The notes: generated by a model from the letters alone, not told the origin. 59,755 bases of DNA from Clostridiales bacterium (GCA_012519845.1 JAAYPK010000037.1:1-59755); one strand, 5' to 3'. Counted from the stretch's first letter, positions 8,385 through 18,734 are shown. Numbers and translations: made by a program.

Positions 8385-9983
8385 TTATTCAGCTTTAAAT
8401 GAATTATCTATAACTTTCATTGGCCTCATCATATCATGATCCTCATGCTCTAAAAAATGACAATGCCATACATAGTTACCATAAAATCCAGTAAAGTGCA
8501 TTATTAATTTTGTAACCATACCAACTTCAGCGTCACAAGTATCTTTAAATCCTGTTTCATAATCATGTGGTGGTACCATTGGTCCAGTAAACTCAAGTAT
8601 TCCTTCATTTGTATACTTTTGAACATCAAAAGGTGTTCTTCCTAAAATTTTAAATTGTATTAAGTGAATATGAATTGGATGATTTAAAAAAGTTGGATTA
8701 ATTATATTCCATTCCTCAATAGTATCTAACTCTGGTTTTTCACTAACAGGGTCATTCCACATTTTCCCATCCAACATAAGCATTGGTCTATTATAATGAT
8801 CTTGTCCTATTTCTAATGGTATAAAACGACGTATATTAACTAAATCCTCTCTTAAAGCAGGATCATGTCTTATAGATCCCGGAATTGAACTTGTATCCTC
8901 ATTTTCTAAGCATTCTAAAACATTAAATTGCATTATTAATCCAGTATTTTCATCTGCATCACCTGCAACATTTAATAAGGTTATTTTTTGACCCTTAAAT
9001 TTAGAAAAATCCAATATAATATCTGTTCTTTCTGATGGTAGTAATTTAAATGAATTAATTTTTACTGAATGAGCTAAAAATCCACCATCTGTTCCTATTT
9101 GAGTAATTTCTTCATCATTAGATAACTTAAAAACATACTGTCTTCTGTTAGAAGCATTTAGTACTCTAAATCTATACTTCCTTGGTTCAACTGTTAATTT
9201 AGGCCATACTTTTCCATTTACTACTATTGTATTACCCAAAAAAGCAGGAACTATTGATGGATGGACATCAACTGGAAATGGCGGTGCATCAGGATAAAAC
9301 AAAGATCCATCTGAATTAAAGGATTTATCTTGTACTAATAATGGAACTTCATATTTTCCCTTTGGTAAGTTTAGTCTTTCCTCTAGAACATCCCTTAAAA
9401 AATAAAAACCTGCAAGTCCTGCATAAACATTTAATCTTGTAACACCCATTCCATGATCATGATACCATAAGGTTGTAGCTCCTTGATGGTTAGTATATTC
9501 ATATTCTTTTCTTGTAAAATGAGAACCTGTTATTTTATAGCCTGCTGTATACCATGCTTCAGGATATCCATCACTATGATCTGCAACGTTTGCTCCATGA
9601 AGATGCACAACAGTTTTAACTTCTGGCTCATCCATAGTACCATGAAGACTATTGTCAAAAGGTAAAAAATGCTTACTTGGTAAATCATTTGCCCACTCTA
9701 CATAAGTTGAAATATCTTTAAAAGCCTCTATTGTAGGACCTGGATACATTCCATTATATCCCCATATTTTTGTTGGTGGAAAAAAGGCATGAAATCTATG
9801 ATATGCCTCTCTCATTGTTATTTTATATATATTTTCTTTATTGCAGCAGTTTTCTTTACCAACACATTTAGGTACTGCTACTGAAGGTATTGGAAGTTCA
9901 TCTAAAAACTTTGGAATATTATCTGGATTTGACGGATCTATTTCATCAAAACATTTATTAGTTTGCGATTTATTTTCGCTCAT
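8385..9983 (-). CDS. CotA-like multicopper oxidase (laccase family)
   Basis: Copper enzyme of 532 residues that oxidises phenolic or metal substrates with O2. All four copper-binding motifs are intact: HLHG(ANVADHSDG) near 128, WYHDHGMG near 173, HPIHIHL near 433 and HCHFLEHEDHDMM near 504, the last with the type-1 copper Cys, His and axial Met. There is no signal peptide, matching B. subtilis CotA, an outer spore-coat laccase; ...HEDHDMMRPM is very similar to that protein. A Cys-rich insertion (CVGKENCC) near residue 40 is unusual. An O2-using oxidase in a probable anaerobe fits a spore-coat or oxygen/metal detoxification role. The ribosome binding site is GGGGGG. Confidence 0.9.
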   Translation of the reverse strand: MSENKSQTNKCFDEIDPSNPDNIPKFLDELPIPSVAVPKCVGKENCCNKENIYKITMREAYHRFHAFFPPTKIWGYNGMYPGPTIEAFKDISTYVEWANDLPSKHFLPFDNSLHGTMDEPEVKTVVHLHGANVADHSDGYPEAWYTAGYKITGSHFTRKEYEYTNHQGATTLWYHDHGMGVTRLNVYAGLAGFYFLRDVLEERLNLPKGKYEVPLLVQDKSFNSDGSLFYPDAPPFPVDVHPSIVPAFLGNTIVVNGKVWPKLTVEPRKYRFRVLNASNRRQYVFKLSNDEEITQIGTDGGFLAHSVKINSFKLLPSERTDIILDFSKFKGQKITLLNVAGDADENTGLIMQFNVLECLENEDTSSIPGSIRHDPALREDLVNIRRFIPLEIGQDHYNRPMLMLDGKMWNDPVSEKPELDTIEEWNIINPTFLNHPIHIHLIQFKILGRTPFDVQKYTNEGILEFTGPMVPPHDYETGFKDTCDAEVGMVTKLIMHFTGFYGNYVWHCHFLEHEDHDMMRPMKVIDNSFKAE

Positions 9984-10005
9984 TTTTTTCCCCCCATAAA
10001 TATAT

Positions 10006-10023
10006 TCATAATATATATTATGA
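10006..10023. promoter_or_regulatory. Perfect 18-bp palindrome upstream of the laccase gene
   Basis: TCATAATATATATTATGA is its own reverse complement and sits 23 bases before the laccase start codon. It contains CATAATATA, which resembles the -10 element of sporulation sigma E/K promoters, but the upstream -35 spacing does not fit well. It could be an operator or part of a promoter. Confidence 0.35.
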
Positions 10024-10050
10024 GGGGATTTTGTATTGTTTACATAATTA

Positions 10051-11223
10051 TTATAATTTTTCTAGTTTGCTAAGCCTTTTTAGTGCTTCCTTCAAAACAC
10101 TTTTCTCTCTTGCAAAATGGAGACGTATAAGATAATTAATATCCTCTTTAAAGAAACTAGAGCCTGGTACTGCTGCAACTCCAATATTTTTTATCATCCA
10201 TTCACAAAATTCCAAGTCTGAGTATCCTTTAAATTGAGGTAAGGACAAATATTTAGAAATATCTACTAAAACAAAGTAAGACCCTTGAGGTACTGTATGT
10301 TTTAGTCCTATTTCATCTAATCCTTTAATAAAATAATCTCTTTTCTCAGTATAAATTTCCTGAAGTTTTTCATAATATTCAGCACCAAATTTTAATCCAA
10401 CTGTTGCTGCTTCTTGAAGAGGTGCTGCTGCTCCTACAGTTAAAAAGTCATGAACCTTCCTTGCTCCCTCAATTATTTTTTCTGGTCCAATAATATATCC
10501 TAATCTCCAACCTGTAATAGAATATGTTTTAGATAATGAATTGCAAGTTATTGTTCTTTCAAACATATTATCAAGTGATGCCATATATGTGTGTTTGTAT
10601 GGCTTGTACACAATATGTTCGTATACTTCATCCATAATTACAAAAGTATCATACTTAATTGCTAATTTTCCTATTGTTAAAAGTTCATCTTTTGTAAAAA
10701 CTTTACCACATGGATTTGAAGGATTGCATACAATTATTGCTTTTGCACCTTGTTTAAAGGCAGCTTCTAAAACATCTTCTTCAAAATTAAATTCTGGTGG
10801 ATTTAGAGGAACATATATTGGCTCTGCTCCTGATAATATTGCATCTGCACCATAGTTTTCATAAAAAGGTGAAAATACAATAACCTTATCATTTGGATTA
10901 CACACTGTCATCATAGCACTCATCATAGCTTCTGTTCCACCACAAGTTACTACGATTTCTGTGTCAGGATTTATTTTTCTTCCAAAATCCTTAGATGCTT
11001 TATTAGCTAGGGCTTCCCTAAAATTTTTTGCTCCAAAGGTTATTGCATATTGATGTGGTCCTTTGTCAGCAACTTTTTTAAGTTCATCTGTTATTTCTTT
11101 TGGTGGTGGAAAATCTGGAAACCCTTGTGATAAGTTAATTGAATCATATTGATCATTAATTCTAGTCATTCTTCTTATTACTGAGTCTGTAAAACTTTCA
11201 ACTCTGTTGCTTAAACTTGGCAT
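10051..11223 (-). CDS. Class I/II pyridoxal-phosphate aminotransferase
   Basis: Cytoplasmic PLP enzyme of 390 residues, aspartate/aromatic aminotransferase fold type I. Recognisable parts: SQGFPDFPPP near the N-terminus, GGTEAM in the cofactor phosphate loop, CNPSNPCGKVF (Asn/Pro substrate motif), IMDEVYEH (Asp to the pyridine nitrogen), the PLP lysine in SLSKTYSITGWRLGY, and the C-terminal RLHFAREK with the carboxylate-binding Arg. The ATG at 11221-11223 is used because GAAGGGG stands just before it; a longer frame would run back into the PBP gene. It begins 17 bases after the penicillin-binding-protein stop and is probably co-transcribed with it, although no functional link is evident. Amino donor unknown. 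Confidence 0.9.
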   Translation of the reverse strand: MPSLSNRVESFTDSVIRRMTRINDQYDSINLSQGFPDFPPPKEITDELKKVADKGPHQYAITFGAKNFREALANKASKDFGRKINPDTEIVVTCGGTEAMMSAMMTVCNPNDKVIVFSPFYENYGADAILSGAEPIYVPLNPPEFNFEEDVLEAAFKQGAKAIIVCNPSNPCGKVFTKDELLTIGKLAIKYDTFVIMDEVYEHIVYKPYKHTYMASLDNMFERTITCNSLSKTYSITGWRLGYIIGPEKIIEGARKVHDFLTVGAAAPLQEAATVGLKFGAEYYEKLQEIYTEKRDYFIKGLDEIGLKHTVPQGSYFVLVDISKYLSLPQFKGYSDLEFCEWMIKNIGVAAVPGSSFFKEDINYLIRLHFAREKSVLKEALKRLSKLEKL

Positions 11224-11239
11224 ATAACCCCTTCTTCCT

Positions 11240-13252
11240 TTATTTGTATGATGATATAACGTTTTTAACTTTTGGCACAACATAATGGCTACCGCCTCTG
11301 TCTTTTACATCTTCTACCATAGTTAAAACCATTATATTATTATTACCTTTATTAGTTGTCATTCCTATAAACCATCCCATTTCAGTTCCTGTTGTGTCAT
11401 CTTGAGATGCTTTTATTTCTGCTGTACCTGTTTTCCCTGCAATTGTTAATCCTGAAATGTTAGCTTCATGCCCTGTTCCATTTGGATTGGAAACTACTGC
11501 CACTAATGATTCTAATATTGTATCCGCAGTCCCTTTTGAAATTACATTTTCTTTCCAAGGTGTTTTGTTATTAGATTGATCTAAATATGGTGTAAGCATT
11601 GTTCCTTCATTTAAAAACGAAGAGTATATAGATGCTAAATGAACAGGATTAACTAATATTTTTCCTTGTCCATAACCCGAATCTGCTAATTGCTCATCAG
11701 AGTCAATTTTATTATCATCTCCAAAAGAAGATGAATATAGGCCATATTCAAAAGGTATTTTTTCATCAAATCCTAAATCTAATAATTTTTTTTCATAAGC
11801 TTCTTTACCAACATCTAATGCTGTTTGGGCAAAATAAATATTATCTGAATATATCATTGCATTCATAAAGTTTGTATTTGATCCATAATCAGAAACTCTT
11901 GTAACAAAATAGTCACCCCAACTGCTATCTTTTTGCCACTTTAACCCACTTATATTTTTATTTTCATTAATATCTAATGTTTTATTTTCTAAAGCAATTG
12001 CAGCAGTAATAGGTTTAAAAACTGATCCTGGAACGATAGTATTTTGAAATCTATTTAATAGTGGCTTATTACTATCATTATTTAATGAATCCCATTTTTC
12101 AGTAGATAGCCCCATGACAAAATCATTTGGATTATAGCTTGGTGTGCTTACAAGAGCTAACACTTCACCAGTATTAGGGTTCATTGCAACAGAAGCTGAT
12201 TTATCATTTAAAGTTTCATTGTATATTTTTGTTTGAAGACTAGAATCAATTGTTAATTTTACATCTGTACCATTTTTAAGTTCAGATGTTATTATATCCT
12301 CTTTTTTATTTCCATTTTTATCAACTATATATATTTCTACTCCATCTGTACCTCTTAATTTATCCTCATATATTTTTTCAATGCCAGTTTTTCCTATAAC
12401 AGAAGATGAAGTATATCCTTTATCTTTGTTATTTTCTAAATCTTCTGCTGTAACATTTTGTACATATCCTGTTAAATGAGCTGCCTGCTCACCTAATGGA
12501 TAAACTCTTGCTTTTTTATTATTAATTAATACACCTGGGACTTCTAATAATTGATTTATTCTTTCATCTTTTGCACCTATTTCTTTTAAAGGTACAAAAG
12601 TATCATCCTTAACATAAGAGGCATTTAACTGTTTATTAATATAATCAACACTAACTCCTAAAATTTCAGACACTTTCTTTAAGCTTTCATCTCTATCTTT
12701 TAATTTTCCTGGTACCAAACCTACATTTGCATCAATACCATCTTCAGCTAGAGCTTTTCCGTTTCTATCTAAAATTGATCCTCTCTTTGCTTTATTAGAT
12801 TTTACTCTTACTTTATCTTCATTAGTTAAAGTTGGATAAATCATCTCAGAACTCCAACTTATCCCCTCTTCTTTTTTTATTTCAGCTTTATTATCAAAAC
12901 TTAATTCCCCAGCTGAAGTTATCATTTTAGTATTATATTCTAAAGTATATATATCACCATTTTTTAAGGTATTTTTAACTGTAATTTCTATTTCTTCAGC
13001 TTCGATACCTTCGTAAATATTTTTATTTCTTGAAATGAAATCTTCCTTAGATATATTACTTTTACTTTCATTTGTAATCCTATTATACATCTCTTCGTAA
13101 TCTTTACTATTTAACAATTCATAATAATTGGATAAGGTTTCTTCTGGCTTGTAGCTATTTTTTTGCAAATACAAAATAACCCCTCCAATTATTCCACAAA
13201 TCAATACTATAGATACTGAAATAATCAATATAATCTTATTCTTTTTATTCAT
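11240..13252 (-). CDS. Class B penicillin-binding protein, MecA/PBP3-like transpeptidase
   Basis: Membrane-anchored D,D-transpeptidase of 670 residues that cross-links peptidoglycan. One N-terminal helix (about 7-28) is followed by an NTF2-like MecA_N domain (about 35-150), a dimerisation domain (GSILDRNGKALAEDG onward), and the transpeptidase domain with the catalytic serine in PGSVFKP, the SDN motif and KTGTAE. The MecA_N domain places it in subclass B3, the group of S. aureus PBP2a and enterococcal Pbp5, many of which have low beta-lactam affinity; resistance cannot be judged from the sequence. It lies between an aminotransferase and an L,D-transpeptidase, both on the same strand. Confidence 0.92.
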   Translation of the reverse strand: MNKKNKIILIISVSIVLICGIIGGVILYLQKNSYKPEETLSNYYELLNSKDYEEMYNRITNESKSNISKEDFISRNKNIYEGIEAEEIEITVKNTLKNGDIYTLEYNTKMITSAGELSFDNKAEIKKEEGISWSSEMIYPTLTNEDKVRVKSNKAKRGSILDRNGKALAEDGIDANVGLVPGKLKDRDESLKKVSEILGVSVDYINKQLNASYVKDDTFVPLKEIGAKDERINQLLEVPGVLINNKKARVYPLGEQAAHLTGYVQNVTAEDLENNKDKGYTSSSVIGKTGIEKIYEDKLRGTDGVEIYIVDKNGNKKEDIITSELKNGTDVKLTIDSSLQTKIYNETLNDKSASVAMNPNTGEVLALVSTPSYNPNDFVMGLSTEKWDSLNNDSNKPLLNRFQNTIVPGSVFKPITAAIALENKTLDINENKNISGLKWQKDSSWGDYFVTRVSDYGSNTNFMNAMIYSDNIYFAQTALDVGKEAYEKKLLDLGFDEKIPFEYGLYSSSFGDDNKIDSDEQLADSGYGQGKILVNPVHLASIYSSFLNEGTMLTPYLDQSNNKTPWKENVISKGTADTILESLVAVVSNPNGTGHEANISGLTIAGKTGTAEIKASQDDTTGTEMGWFIGMTTNKGNNNIMVLTMVEDVKDRGGSHYVVPKVKNVISSYK

Positions 13253-13307
13253 TTATTTCCCCCTTTCCAAATCAATTACTATTATACTTTTTTTATCCAT
13301 AAATTAA

Positions 13308-13327
13308 AAGAGGACATTCGTCCTCTT
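13308..13327 (-). terminator. Terminator after the L,D-transpeptidase gene
   Basis: AAGAGGAC (13308-13315) pairs with GTCCTCTT (13320-13327) around ATTC; the minus-strand transcript continues TTAATTTATGG. It separates the L,D-transpeptidase from the PBP gene. Confidence 0.7.
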
Positions 13328-13345
13328 AATAATTTAGTAAGATAT

Positions 13346-14731
13346 TTAATTATAACAGATAACTGCAGTTCCAGGTTCTATATTATTAAAAATTGATTCA
13401 GCCATTGTATAAGATGCATTAACACATCCATGAGAACCATTTCCCATATATATGTTTCCACCAAATACACTTCTCCAAACTGCGTCATGTACTCCAATAC
13501 CATTATTAAAAGGCATCCAAAAACTTACAGGTGTTTCATAGTCTTCCCCTCTAAGAATTGCATTTCTTTCTTTGTACTTAAGACTATACACTCCTGCTGG
13601 TGTTGCGCATCCATTATAAATATCACCTGTAACAATGCTTCCTTCTGCAATTATATTTCCATTTTTATAAAACCATAAATATTGACTTTGTAAATTAATC
13701 TCTATATAAGTATTGCCAAAATCCTGTCCAGAATGATTATCTGCTTTTTGTAAATAACTAGGCTCTTTTGTTACAGGCTTTGATTCTTTAATTATATTTA
13801 TTAGTTCTTCACACTCAATTTTTTTATTAATACTCCAACCATAATCTCCACCAGAAACCTTAATAACTTCTCCAGTAGAAGTTGAAAATTGTCTCGTTTT
13901 ACCCACAGTATTATACTTAGAACATATTGTTTGCAAATATTTGTTTATTTCCTCTTTATTAAATGTAATATTGTTATAATCATCTATATGAAGCCATGTA
14001 CCAATTATACTCTTGTCAATTGTCTCTATTTTATCTCCAAATTTATAAGAAATTTCAGTATTAACATAATCATTTAAGGTATCTCTTGTTTCAATTATTT
14101 CTTCAGAATCAGACTTATATTTTGGTTTTTCATAGCAATCCTTTTCTTCTAAATTAATTTCTCTTTCCCCACTTGAAATAGCACCTATTATTTCTTTATA
14201 AAGATTATCTTGGTTAATTTTTGAGCCAGGAATCTCAGTAACTATTTTATATTGTCCATTTTCAAATATATAACTAGCGTTTTTAGGTTCAATAATATTT
14301 TCACCTATTACAATGTTTAATTTCTTAATTTTATCTTTCAATTTTTCTTCATTAAAAGTAATCATTTCTTCTTCATTAATATTATGATTAGTAAATAAAG
14401 AAGTTATCCACCCTAGAGGATTTTGAGAATTATCTTTTATTTCTTCTATATCTTTGTTAATAGAAAGTTGCAAATCTATATCATTTCCATTTATTATTTC
14501 ATTAATATTATCTCTGCCTATTAATTTTAATGAGTATTTTTCAACTTCATTTGGTAATTCATTCTTCACTTCATTTACAGACATACCTGAAACACTAATA
14601 CAATTAATTGCAGATCCATAATAAAAATGATTAGTAAAATATACAGCAATTATAAAATAAATTAATAATAAAACACCACTAATTATTATTGCTCCAAGCA
14701 ATAATCTATTTTTCCATTTTCCATTTTCCAT
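13346..14731 (-). CDS. L,D-transpeptidase (YkuD) with VanW-like/PG_binding_4 domain
   Basis: Cell-wall enzyme of 461 residues that forms 3-3 peptidoglycan cross-links, catalysed by a cysteine and insensitive to most penicillins. One N-terminal membrane helix (about 10-32) is followed by a PG_binding_4 domain repeated around residues 40-310 and a C-terminal YkuD domain (about 340-461). The active-site motif is GSHGCVNA near residue 436, with the upstream GIHDAVW histidine. With the MecA-like PBP next door this makes a small cluster of cell-wall cross-linking enzymes. A hairpin follows its stop codon, so it is probably a single-gene unit. Confidence 0.92.
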   Translation of the reverse strand: MENGKWKNRLLLGAIIISGVLLLIYFIIAVYFTNHFYYGSAINCISVSGMSVNEVKNELPNEVEKYSLKLIGRDNINEIINGNDIDLQLSINKDIEEIKDNSQNPLGWITSLFTNHNINEEEMITFNEEKLKDKIKKLNIVIGENIIEPKNASYIFENGQYKIVTEIPGSKINQDNLYKEIIGAISSGEREINLEEKDCYEKPKYKSDSEEIIETRDTLNDYVNTEISYKFGDKIETIDKSIIGTWLHIDDYNNITFNKEEINKYLQTICSKYNTVGKTRQFSTSTGEVIKVSGGDYGWSINKKIECEELINIIKESKPVTKEPSYLQKADNHSGQDFGNTYIEINLQSQYLWFYKNGNIIAEGSIVTGDIYNGCATPAGVYSLKYKERNAILRGEDYETPVSFWMPFNNGIGVHDAVWRSVFGGNIYMGNGSHGCVNASYTMAESIFNNIEPGTAVICYN

Positions 14732-14831
14732 TTTCCCTGCCCCTCTCGTGTTTTATTATTACATATTTACCATTATTTGTATATAGATTTTTAAAATTTT
14801 CTTTGTATTTACTGAAATAAAATAAAAAATG

Positions 14832-14871
14832 AAAACCTCAGATTCCCATTTTTACGGGATTCTGAGGCTTT
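14832..14871 (-). terminator. Bidirectional terminator after the VOC gene
   Basis: CCTCAGATTCCC (14836-14847) pairs with GGGATTCTGAGG (14856-14867) with one mismatch, flanked by AAAA on the left and TTTTTT on the right, so it can act for the minus-strand VOC gene and for any plus-strand transcript. Confidence 0.85.
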
Positions 14872-14905
14872 TTTCATATAACTTAAAGCTCTATTGTTAT
14901 ATATC

Positions 14906-15265
14906 CTACATTGTCACTAAAAATTCTAATTCATTACCACAGGGATCTAAAAGTCTAAATGATTTTCCTCCCCATTCTGTAGTAATTGGAGGTTCACAAG
15001 TAATTCCTTTATTGCTAATTCTTTCATATAAAGAATCTAAATCATCAACAAAAAATACTAGATTTGCTTTATTGGTAGCGGCACCCCATTTGTTTTCATC
15101 CCATATCCAAAATCCTGGTTCTTTATCAGAAAAGCCAAATTGTACGCCATCATAATTACCATATCCTTCATTTATAATTGGCATCTCCAAAATATCCTTA
15201 TAAAAATGTACTAATGACTTAACATCTTTTGTAGCAAGGTTAATTCCTCCAAAACTTCTAATCAT
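14906..15265 (-). CDS. VOC (glyoxalase/bleomycin-resistance fold) family protein
   Basis: Small cytoplasmic protein of 119 residues with two beta-alpha-beta-beta-beta halves. It starts IRSFGGINLATKDVKSLVHFYKDILEMP, with the usual first-strand and helix pattern, and ends FRLLDPCGNELEFL, where the terminal Glu is a common metal ligand. The family covers glyoxalases, dioxygenases and drug-binding proteins; the substrate here is unknown. It starts 58 bases after purD on the same strand and no clear terminator lies between, so read-through from the purine operon is possible. The ribosome binding site is AAAAGGAGA. Confidence 0.8.
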   Translation of the reverse strand: MIRSFGGINLATKDVKSLVHFYKDILEMPIINEGYGNYDGVQFGFSDKEPGFWIWDENKWGAATNKANLVFFVDDLDSLYERISNKGITCEPPITTEWGGKSFRLLDPCGNELEFLVTM

Positions 15266-15323
15266 AACAATCTCCTTTTCAATGTAGTATTAAGAACTTA
15301 GTTTTGTAATTTTTTTATTTCAA

Positions 15324-16574
15324 TTATTCACAAATTCCAATATCTTTTCTACAATAAGCATCTTTAAAATTAACTAATTCTATATTTTTATATGCTTCAT
15401 TTCTTGCATCTTCAACAGTTTTTCCACTTCCAACTACTGATAGAACACGTCCACCATTTGTTTTAAGAACACCATCTTCAACTTTTGCCCCTGCTAAAAA
15501 TACTCTATCTTTTATAGTCGGATCAATGGATATATCATAACCCTTTACAAAGTTACCAGGATATCCTTCTGATGCTAGAACTACATTTATACATACTTCA
15601 TTCTTCCATTTAATTTCTGTTTCAAATAACTTTTCGTCTAAAGCAGCTTCTATTACTTCAAATAAATCACTTTCCATTAAACTTAAAACAGATTGTGTTT
15701 CAGGATCTCCCATTCTTACATTGTATTCAAGTAAGTAAGTTCCTTTTTTTGTTATCATAAGCCCAAAGAAAATAATTCCTTTAAAATCAAAGCCTTCTTT
15801 TTTAATACCTTCTAATGTTTTGGCCATTATATTTTCTTTAAAGTCATTCATAACCTCTTCTGTTACAAAAGGATTTGGAGCTAATACACCCATACCACCT
15901 GTGTTAGGACCATGACCACCATCATAAATCTGTTTGTGATCCTTAGCAGATATAAATGGTATTATTGTATTACCATCACATATTGATAATATTGAAGCTT
16001 CTATTCCATCTAAAAATTCTTCAATTACTACCTTTTGACCAGCACCTTTAAAAATATCATTTACCATATAATCATTAATTGCATTTTTAGCTTCAGCTAA
16101 AGTTTCACATATTGCAACTCCTTTACCTGCTGCTAATCCATCAGCTTTAATAACTATTGGATACTTACATTTATCTAAATATGCTAATGCAGGTTCTACT
16201 TCAGTGAAAACTTCATATTCAGCAGTTTTAACGCCATATTTTTTCATGAATTCTTTTGAAAAACTTTTGCTACCTTCTAATTCTGCTCCTCTTTTATCAG
16301 GTCCAAATATTCTAAGACCATTTGCCTTAAACTTATCAGTAATTCCTTTTGTTAATGGGTCTTCAGGTCCGACAACAGTAAGGTATATGTTATGTTCCTT
16401 TGCAAAAGTTACTAATTCATCTAAATCTGTAATATTAACATTTTCACATTTATTCTCAAAAGCAGTACCACCATTTCCTGGTGCCACATATATTTTTGAA
16501 ACTTTAGGACTTTTAGAAAGTTTCCATGCAATTGCATGCTCTCTTCCCCCTGATCCTATAAGTAATAAATTCAT
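15324..16574 (-). CDS. purD: Phosphoribosylamine--glycine ligase
   Basis: Second step of de novo purine synthesis: joins glycine to phosphoribosylamine with ATP to give GAR. 416 residues, the normal length. N-terminal GSGGREHAIAWKL is the PurD signature. The ATP-grasp domain shows KADGLAAGKGV and the metal-binding ...YNVRMGDPETQ(S) near residue 290. It is the last gene of the eight-gene purine operon, starting 27 bases after purH with its own GGAGG site. Confidence 0.97.
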   Translation of the reverse strand: MNLLLIGSGGREHAIAWKLSKSPKVSKIYVAPGNGGTAFENKCENVNITDLDELVTFAKEHNIYLTVVGPEDPLTKGITDKFKANGLRIFGPDKRGAELEGSKSFSKEFMKKYGVKTAEYEVFTEVEPALAYLDKCKYPIVIKADGLAAGKGVAICETLAEAKNAINDYMVNDIFKGAGQKVVIEEFLDGIEASILSICDGNTIIPFISAKDHKQIYDGGHGPNTGGMGVLAPNPFVTEEVMNDFKENIMAKTLEGIKKEGFDFKGIIFFGLMITKKGTYLLEYNVRMGDPETQSVLSLMESDLFEVIEAALDEKLFETEIKWKNEVCINVVLASEGYPGNFVKGYDISIDPTIKDRVFLAGAKVEDGVLKTNGGRVLSVVGSGKTVEDARNEAYKNIELVNFKDAYCRKDIGICE

Positions 16575-16601
16575 AAATAATCCTCCTAAAATAACATTAT
16601 A

Positions 16602-18107
16602 TTAATGTTTAAAGTGTCTTAATCCTGTAAATACCATTGCTATACCATGTTCATTACAAGCATCAATAGATTCTTGATCTCTCATAGAACCACCAGGTTG
16701 AATTATTGCTTTAATTCCTGCTTTAGCAGCTTCATCAACTACATCTCTAAATGGGAAGAAAGCATCTGAAGCTAAAATTGTAGCACCTTTACCTCTTTTT
16801 AAAGCATCTTCAGTTGGCCAAATTCTGTTTACTTGACCTCCACCTATTCCTAATGCTACTCCATTATGTGCAACAACAATGGCATTAGATTTAACATATT
16901 TTACAACCTTCATTCCAAATAATAAGTCCTGCATTTCCTCATCTGTAGGTTTTTTATCTGTTACAACCTTTATTTCATCTATTAACTTTTTGTCTTCTTC
17001 TTGTACTAATATACCACCATCAACAGTTACCATATATTTAGAATCCTTTGGAGTATTTTTAATTTTTAAAACTCTAAGATTCTTTTTAGTTTTTAATACT
17101 TCTAATGCATCTTCATCATAGTCAGGAGCTGCAACTACCTCTAAGAAAATTTTAACCATTTCTTCAGCAGTTTTCTTATCAACCTTTCTATTAAAAGCTA
17201 CAATTCCACCGAAAATTGAAGTAGGATCAACTTCGTAAGCCTTTGAATATGCATCATATGGATTAGCTCCAACAGCTACACCACAAGGAGTATTATGTTT
17301 TAAAGCACAACAAGATGGTTCATCAAATTCATTTGCACATTTCCATGCAATATCCATATCCTTGAAATTATTGTAAGATAATTCTTTACCATTTAATACT
17401 TCAAAAGTATTCATTGCTCCATCTAGTGTAGTTGAACCATAAAAGGCAGCACTTTGATGTGAGTTTTCACCATATCTTAATTCTTGTTTCTTTTTAAATG
17501 AAACAGAAAGATATTCTGGATATTCTTCACTATCTTCAAGCATAAAGTTAGATATTGCAGCATCATATGCACTCATTAAATTAAATACTTTTCCTGCTAA
17601 TCTTTTTTTAGTTTTATATGATACATTACCTTCTGCTTCAATTTCTGCTTTAACAACATCATAATCTTTTATATCAGATATAACAGTAACGTCTTGGAAA
17701 TTCTTAGCTGCTGCTCTTAGCATGGTAGGTCCACCAATGTCTATAAACTCAACCTTTTCTTCAAAAGAAAGATTTTCTCTAACCTTTTCAAAAAATGGAT
17801 ATAAATTTACTACAACATAATCTATTGTATGAATATTTCTCTCTTCTAAAACTTTCATATGATCCTTGTTGTCTCTAATTGCAAGAATTCCAGCATGAAT
17901 TAAAGGATGAAGAGTTTTTACCCTACCATCTAACATTTCAGGAAAATTAGTAACTTCATTTACTTCTATTACTGGAACACCATTTTCCTTTAAATGTCTA
18001 TATGTTCCCCCTGTAGATATAATTTCAACACCTTTAGAAATTAAAAACTTTGCAAAATCTACAATACCATCTTTATAAAACACACTAATTAATGCTCTTT
18101 TTTTCAC
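16602..18107 (-). CDS. purH: Bifunctional AICAR formyltransferase/IMP cyclohydrolase
   Basis: Last two steps to IMP: formylates AICAR with 10-formyl-THF, then closes the ring. 501 residues. The N-terminal MGS-like cyclohydrolase domain (about 1-190) has [14 protein letters not shown] and [12 protein letters not shown]. The C-terminal formyltransferase domain has the catalytic KHNTPCG segment near residue 270 and the closing ...[19 protein letters not shown]. It sits between purN (15 bases upstream) and purD. All known key residues I can check are present. Confidence 0.97.
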   Translation of the reverse strand: MKKRALISVFYKDGIVDFAKFLISKGVEIISTGGTYRHLKENGVPVIEVNEVTNFPEMLDGRVKTLHPLIHAGILAIRDNKDHMKVLEERNIHTIDYVVVNLYPFFEKVRENLSFEEKVEFIDIGGPTMLRAAAKNFQDVTVISDIKDYDVVKAEIEAEGNVSYKTKKRLAGKVFNLMSAYDAAISNFMLEDSEEYPEYLSVSFKKKQELRYGENSHQSAAFYGSTTLDGAMNTFEVLNGKELSYNNFKDMDIAWKCANEFDEPSCCALKHNTPCGVAVGANPYDAYSKAYEVDPTSIFGGIVAFNRKVDKKTAEEMVKIFLEVVAAPDYDEDALEVLKTKKNLRVLKIKNTPKDSKYMVTVDGGILVQEEDKKLIDEIKVVTDKKPTDEEMQDLLFGMKVVKYVKSNAIVVAHNGVALGIGGGQVNRIWPTEDALKRGKGATILASDAFFPFRDVVDEAAKAGIKAIIQPGGSMRDQESIDACNEHGIAMVFTGLRHFKH

Positions 18108-18122
18108 AAAATAGGCCTCCTT

Positions 18123-18734
18123 TTATTCTTTTATCTTTACTCTTCCATTTACTATATCTATTTTATTTTCTGAAATCAACTTTATAGCCTTAGGCAATAT
18201 TATATGTTCTTTTTCTAAAATTCTTTTTTGAAGTGTTTCCGCATCATCTTCAAAATATACTGGTACTACTTCTTGAAGAATAATTGCACCACCATCTACT
18301 TCATTGTTTACAAAGTGAACAGTACATCCGGAATACCTAACCCCACTTTTTATTACCTCTTCATGTACTTTTAAACCATACATTCCTTCCCCACAGAATG
18401 ATGGAATAAGAGATGGATGAATATTAATTATTTTATTACTATATATATCTAAAATTTCCCCTTGTAAAATTGACAAAAATCCAGCCAATACTATTAAATC
18501 AACTTTCCCCTTAATTAATTCAAGTATTTTCTTCGACTGTTCTTTGCCATATTCTTTTTTACTAACTACATAAGACTTAATATTGTGTTTTTTAGCTCTA
18601 TCTAAAGCATAAACCCCATCTTTACTGCTTATTACCATTTCTATTTTACAATTAAGTTTTTTATCTTCAATTGCATCAATTATTGATTGAAGGTCTGTTC
18701 CTCCCCCAGAAACTAATACTGCTATTTTAAGCAA
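18123..18734 (-). CDS. purN: Phosphoribosylglycinamide formyltransferase
   Basis: Third step of the pathway: transfers the formyl group of 10-formyl-THF to GAR. 203 residues. N-terminal VSGGGTDLQSIID binds the phosphate. The catalytic triad is visible as NIHPSLIPSF (Asn and His) and the Asp in NEVDGGAIILQ. Its start overlaps the end of purM by 13 bases, which suggests translational coupling. The formate-dependent alternative PurT is not seen in this window. Confidence 0.97.
   Translation of the reverse strand: MLKIAVLVSGGGTDLQSIIDAIEDKKLNCKIEMVISSKDGVYALDRAKKHNIKSYVVSKKEYGKEQSKKILELIKGKVDLIVLAGFLSILQGEILDIYSNKIINIHPSLIPSFCGEGMYGLKVHEEVIKSGVRYSGCTVHFVNNEVDGGAIILQEVVPVYFEDDAETLQKRILEKEHIILPKAIKLISENKIDIVNGRVKIKE

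Noticed and set aside
15266..15323. Terminator of the purine operon between purD and the VOC gene
   Set aside because: Only a weak imperfect pairing (AAGTTCTT) with no adequate stem; read-through into the VOC gene cannot be excluded.
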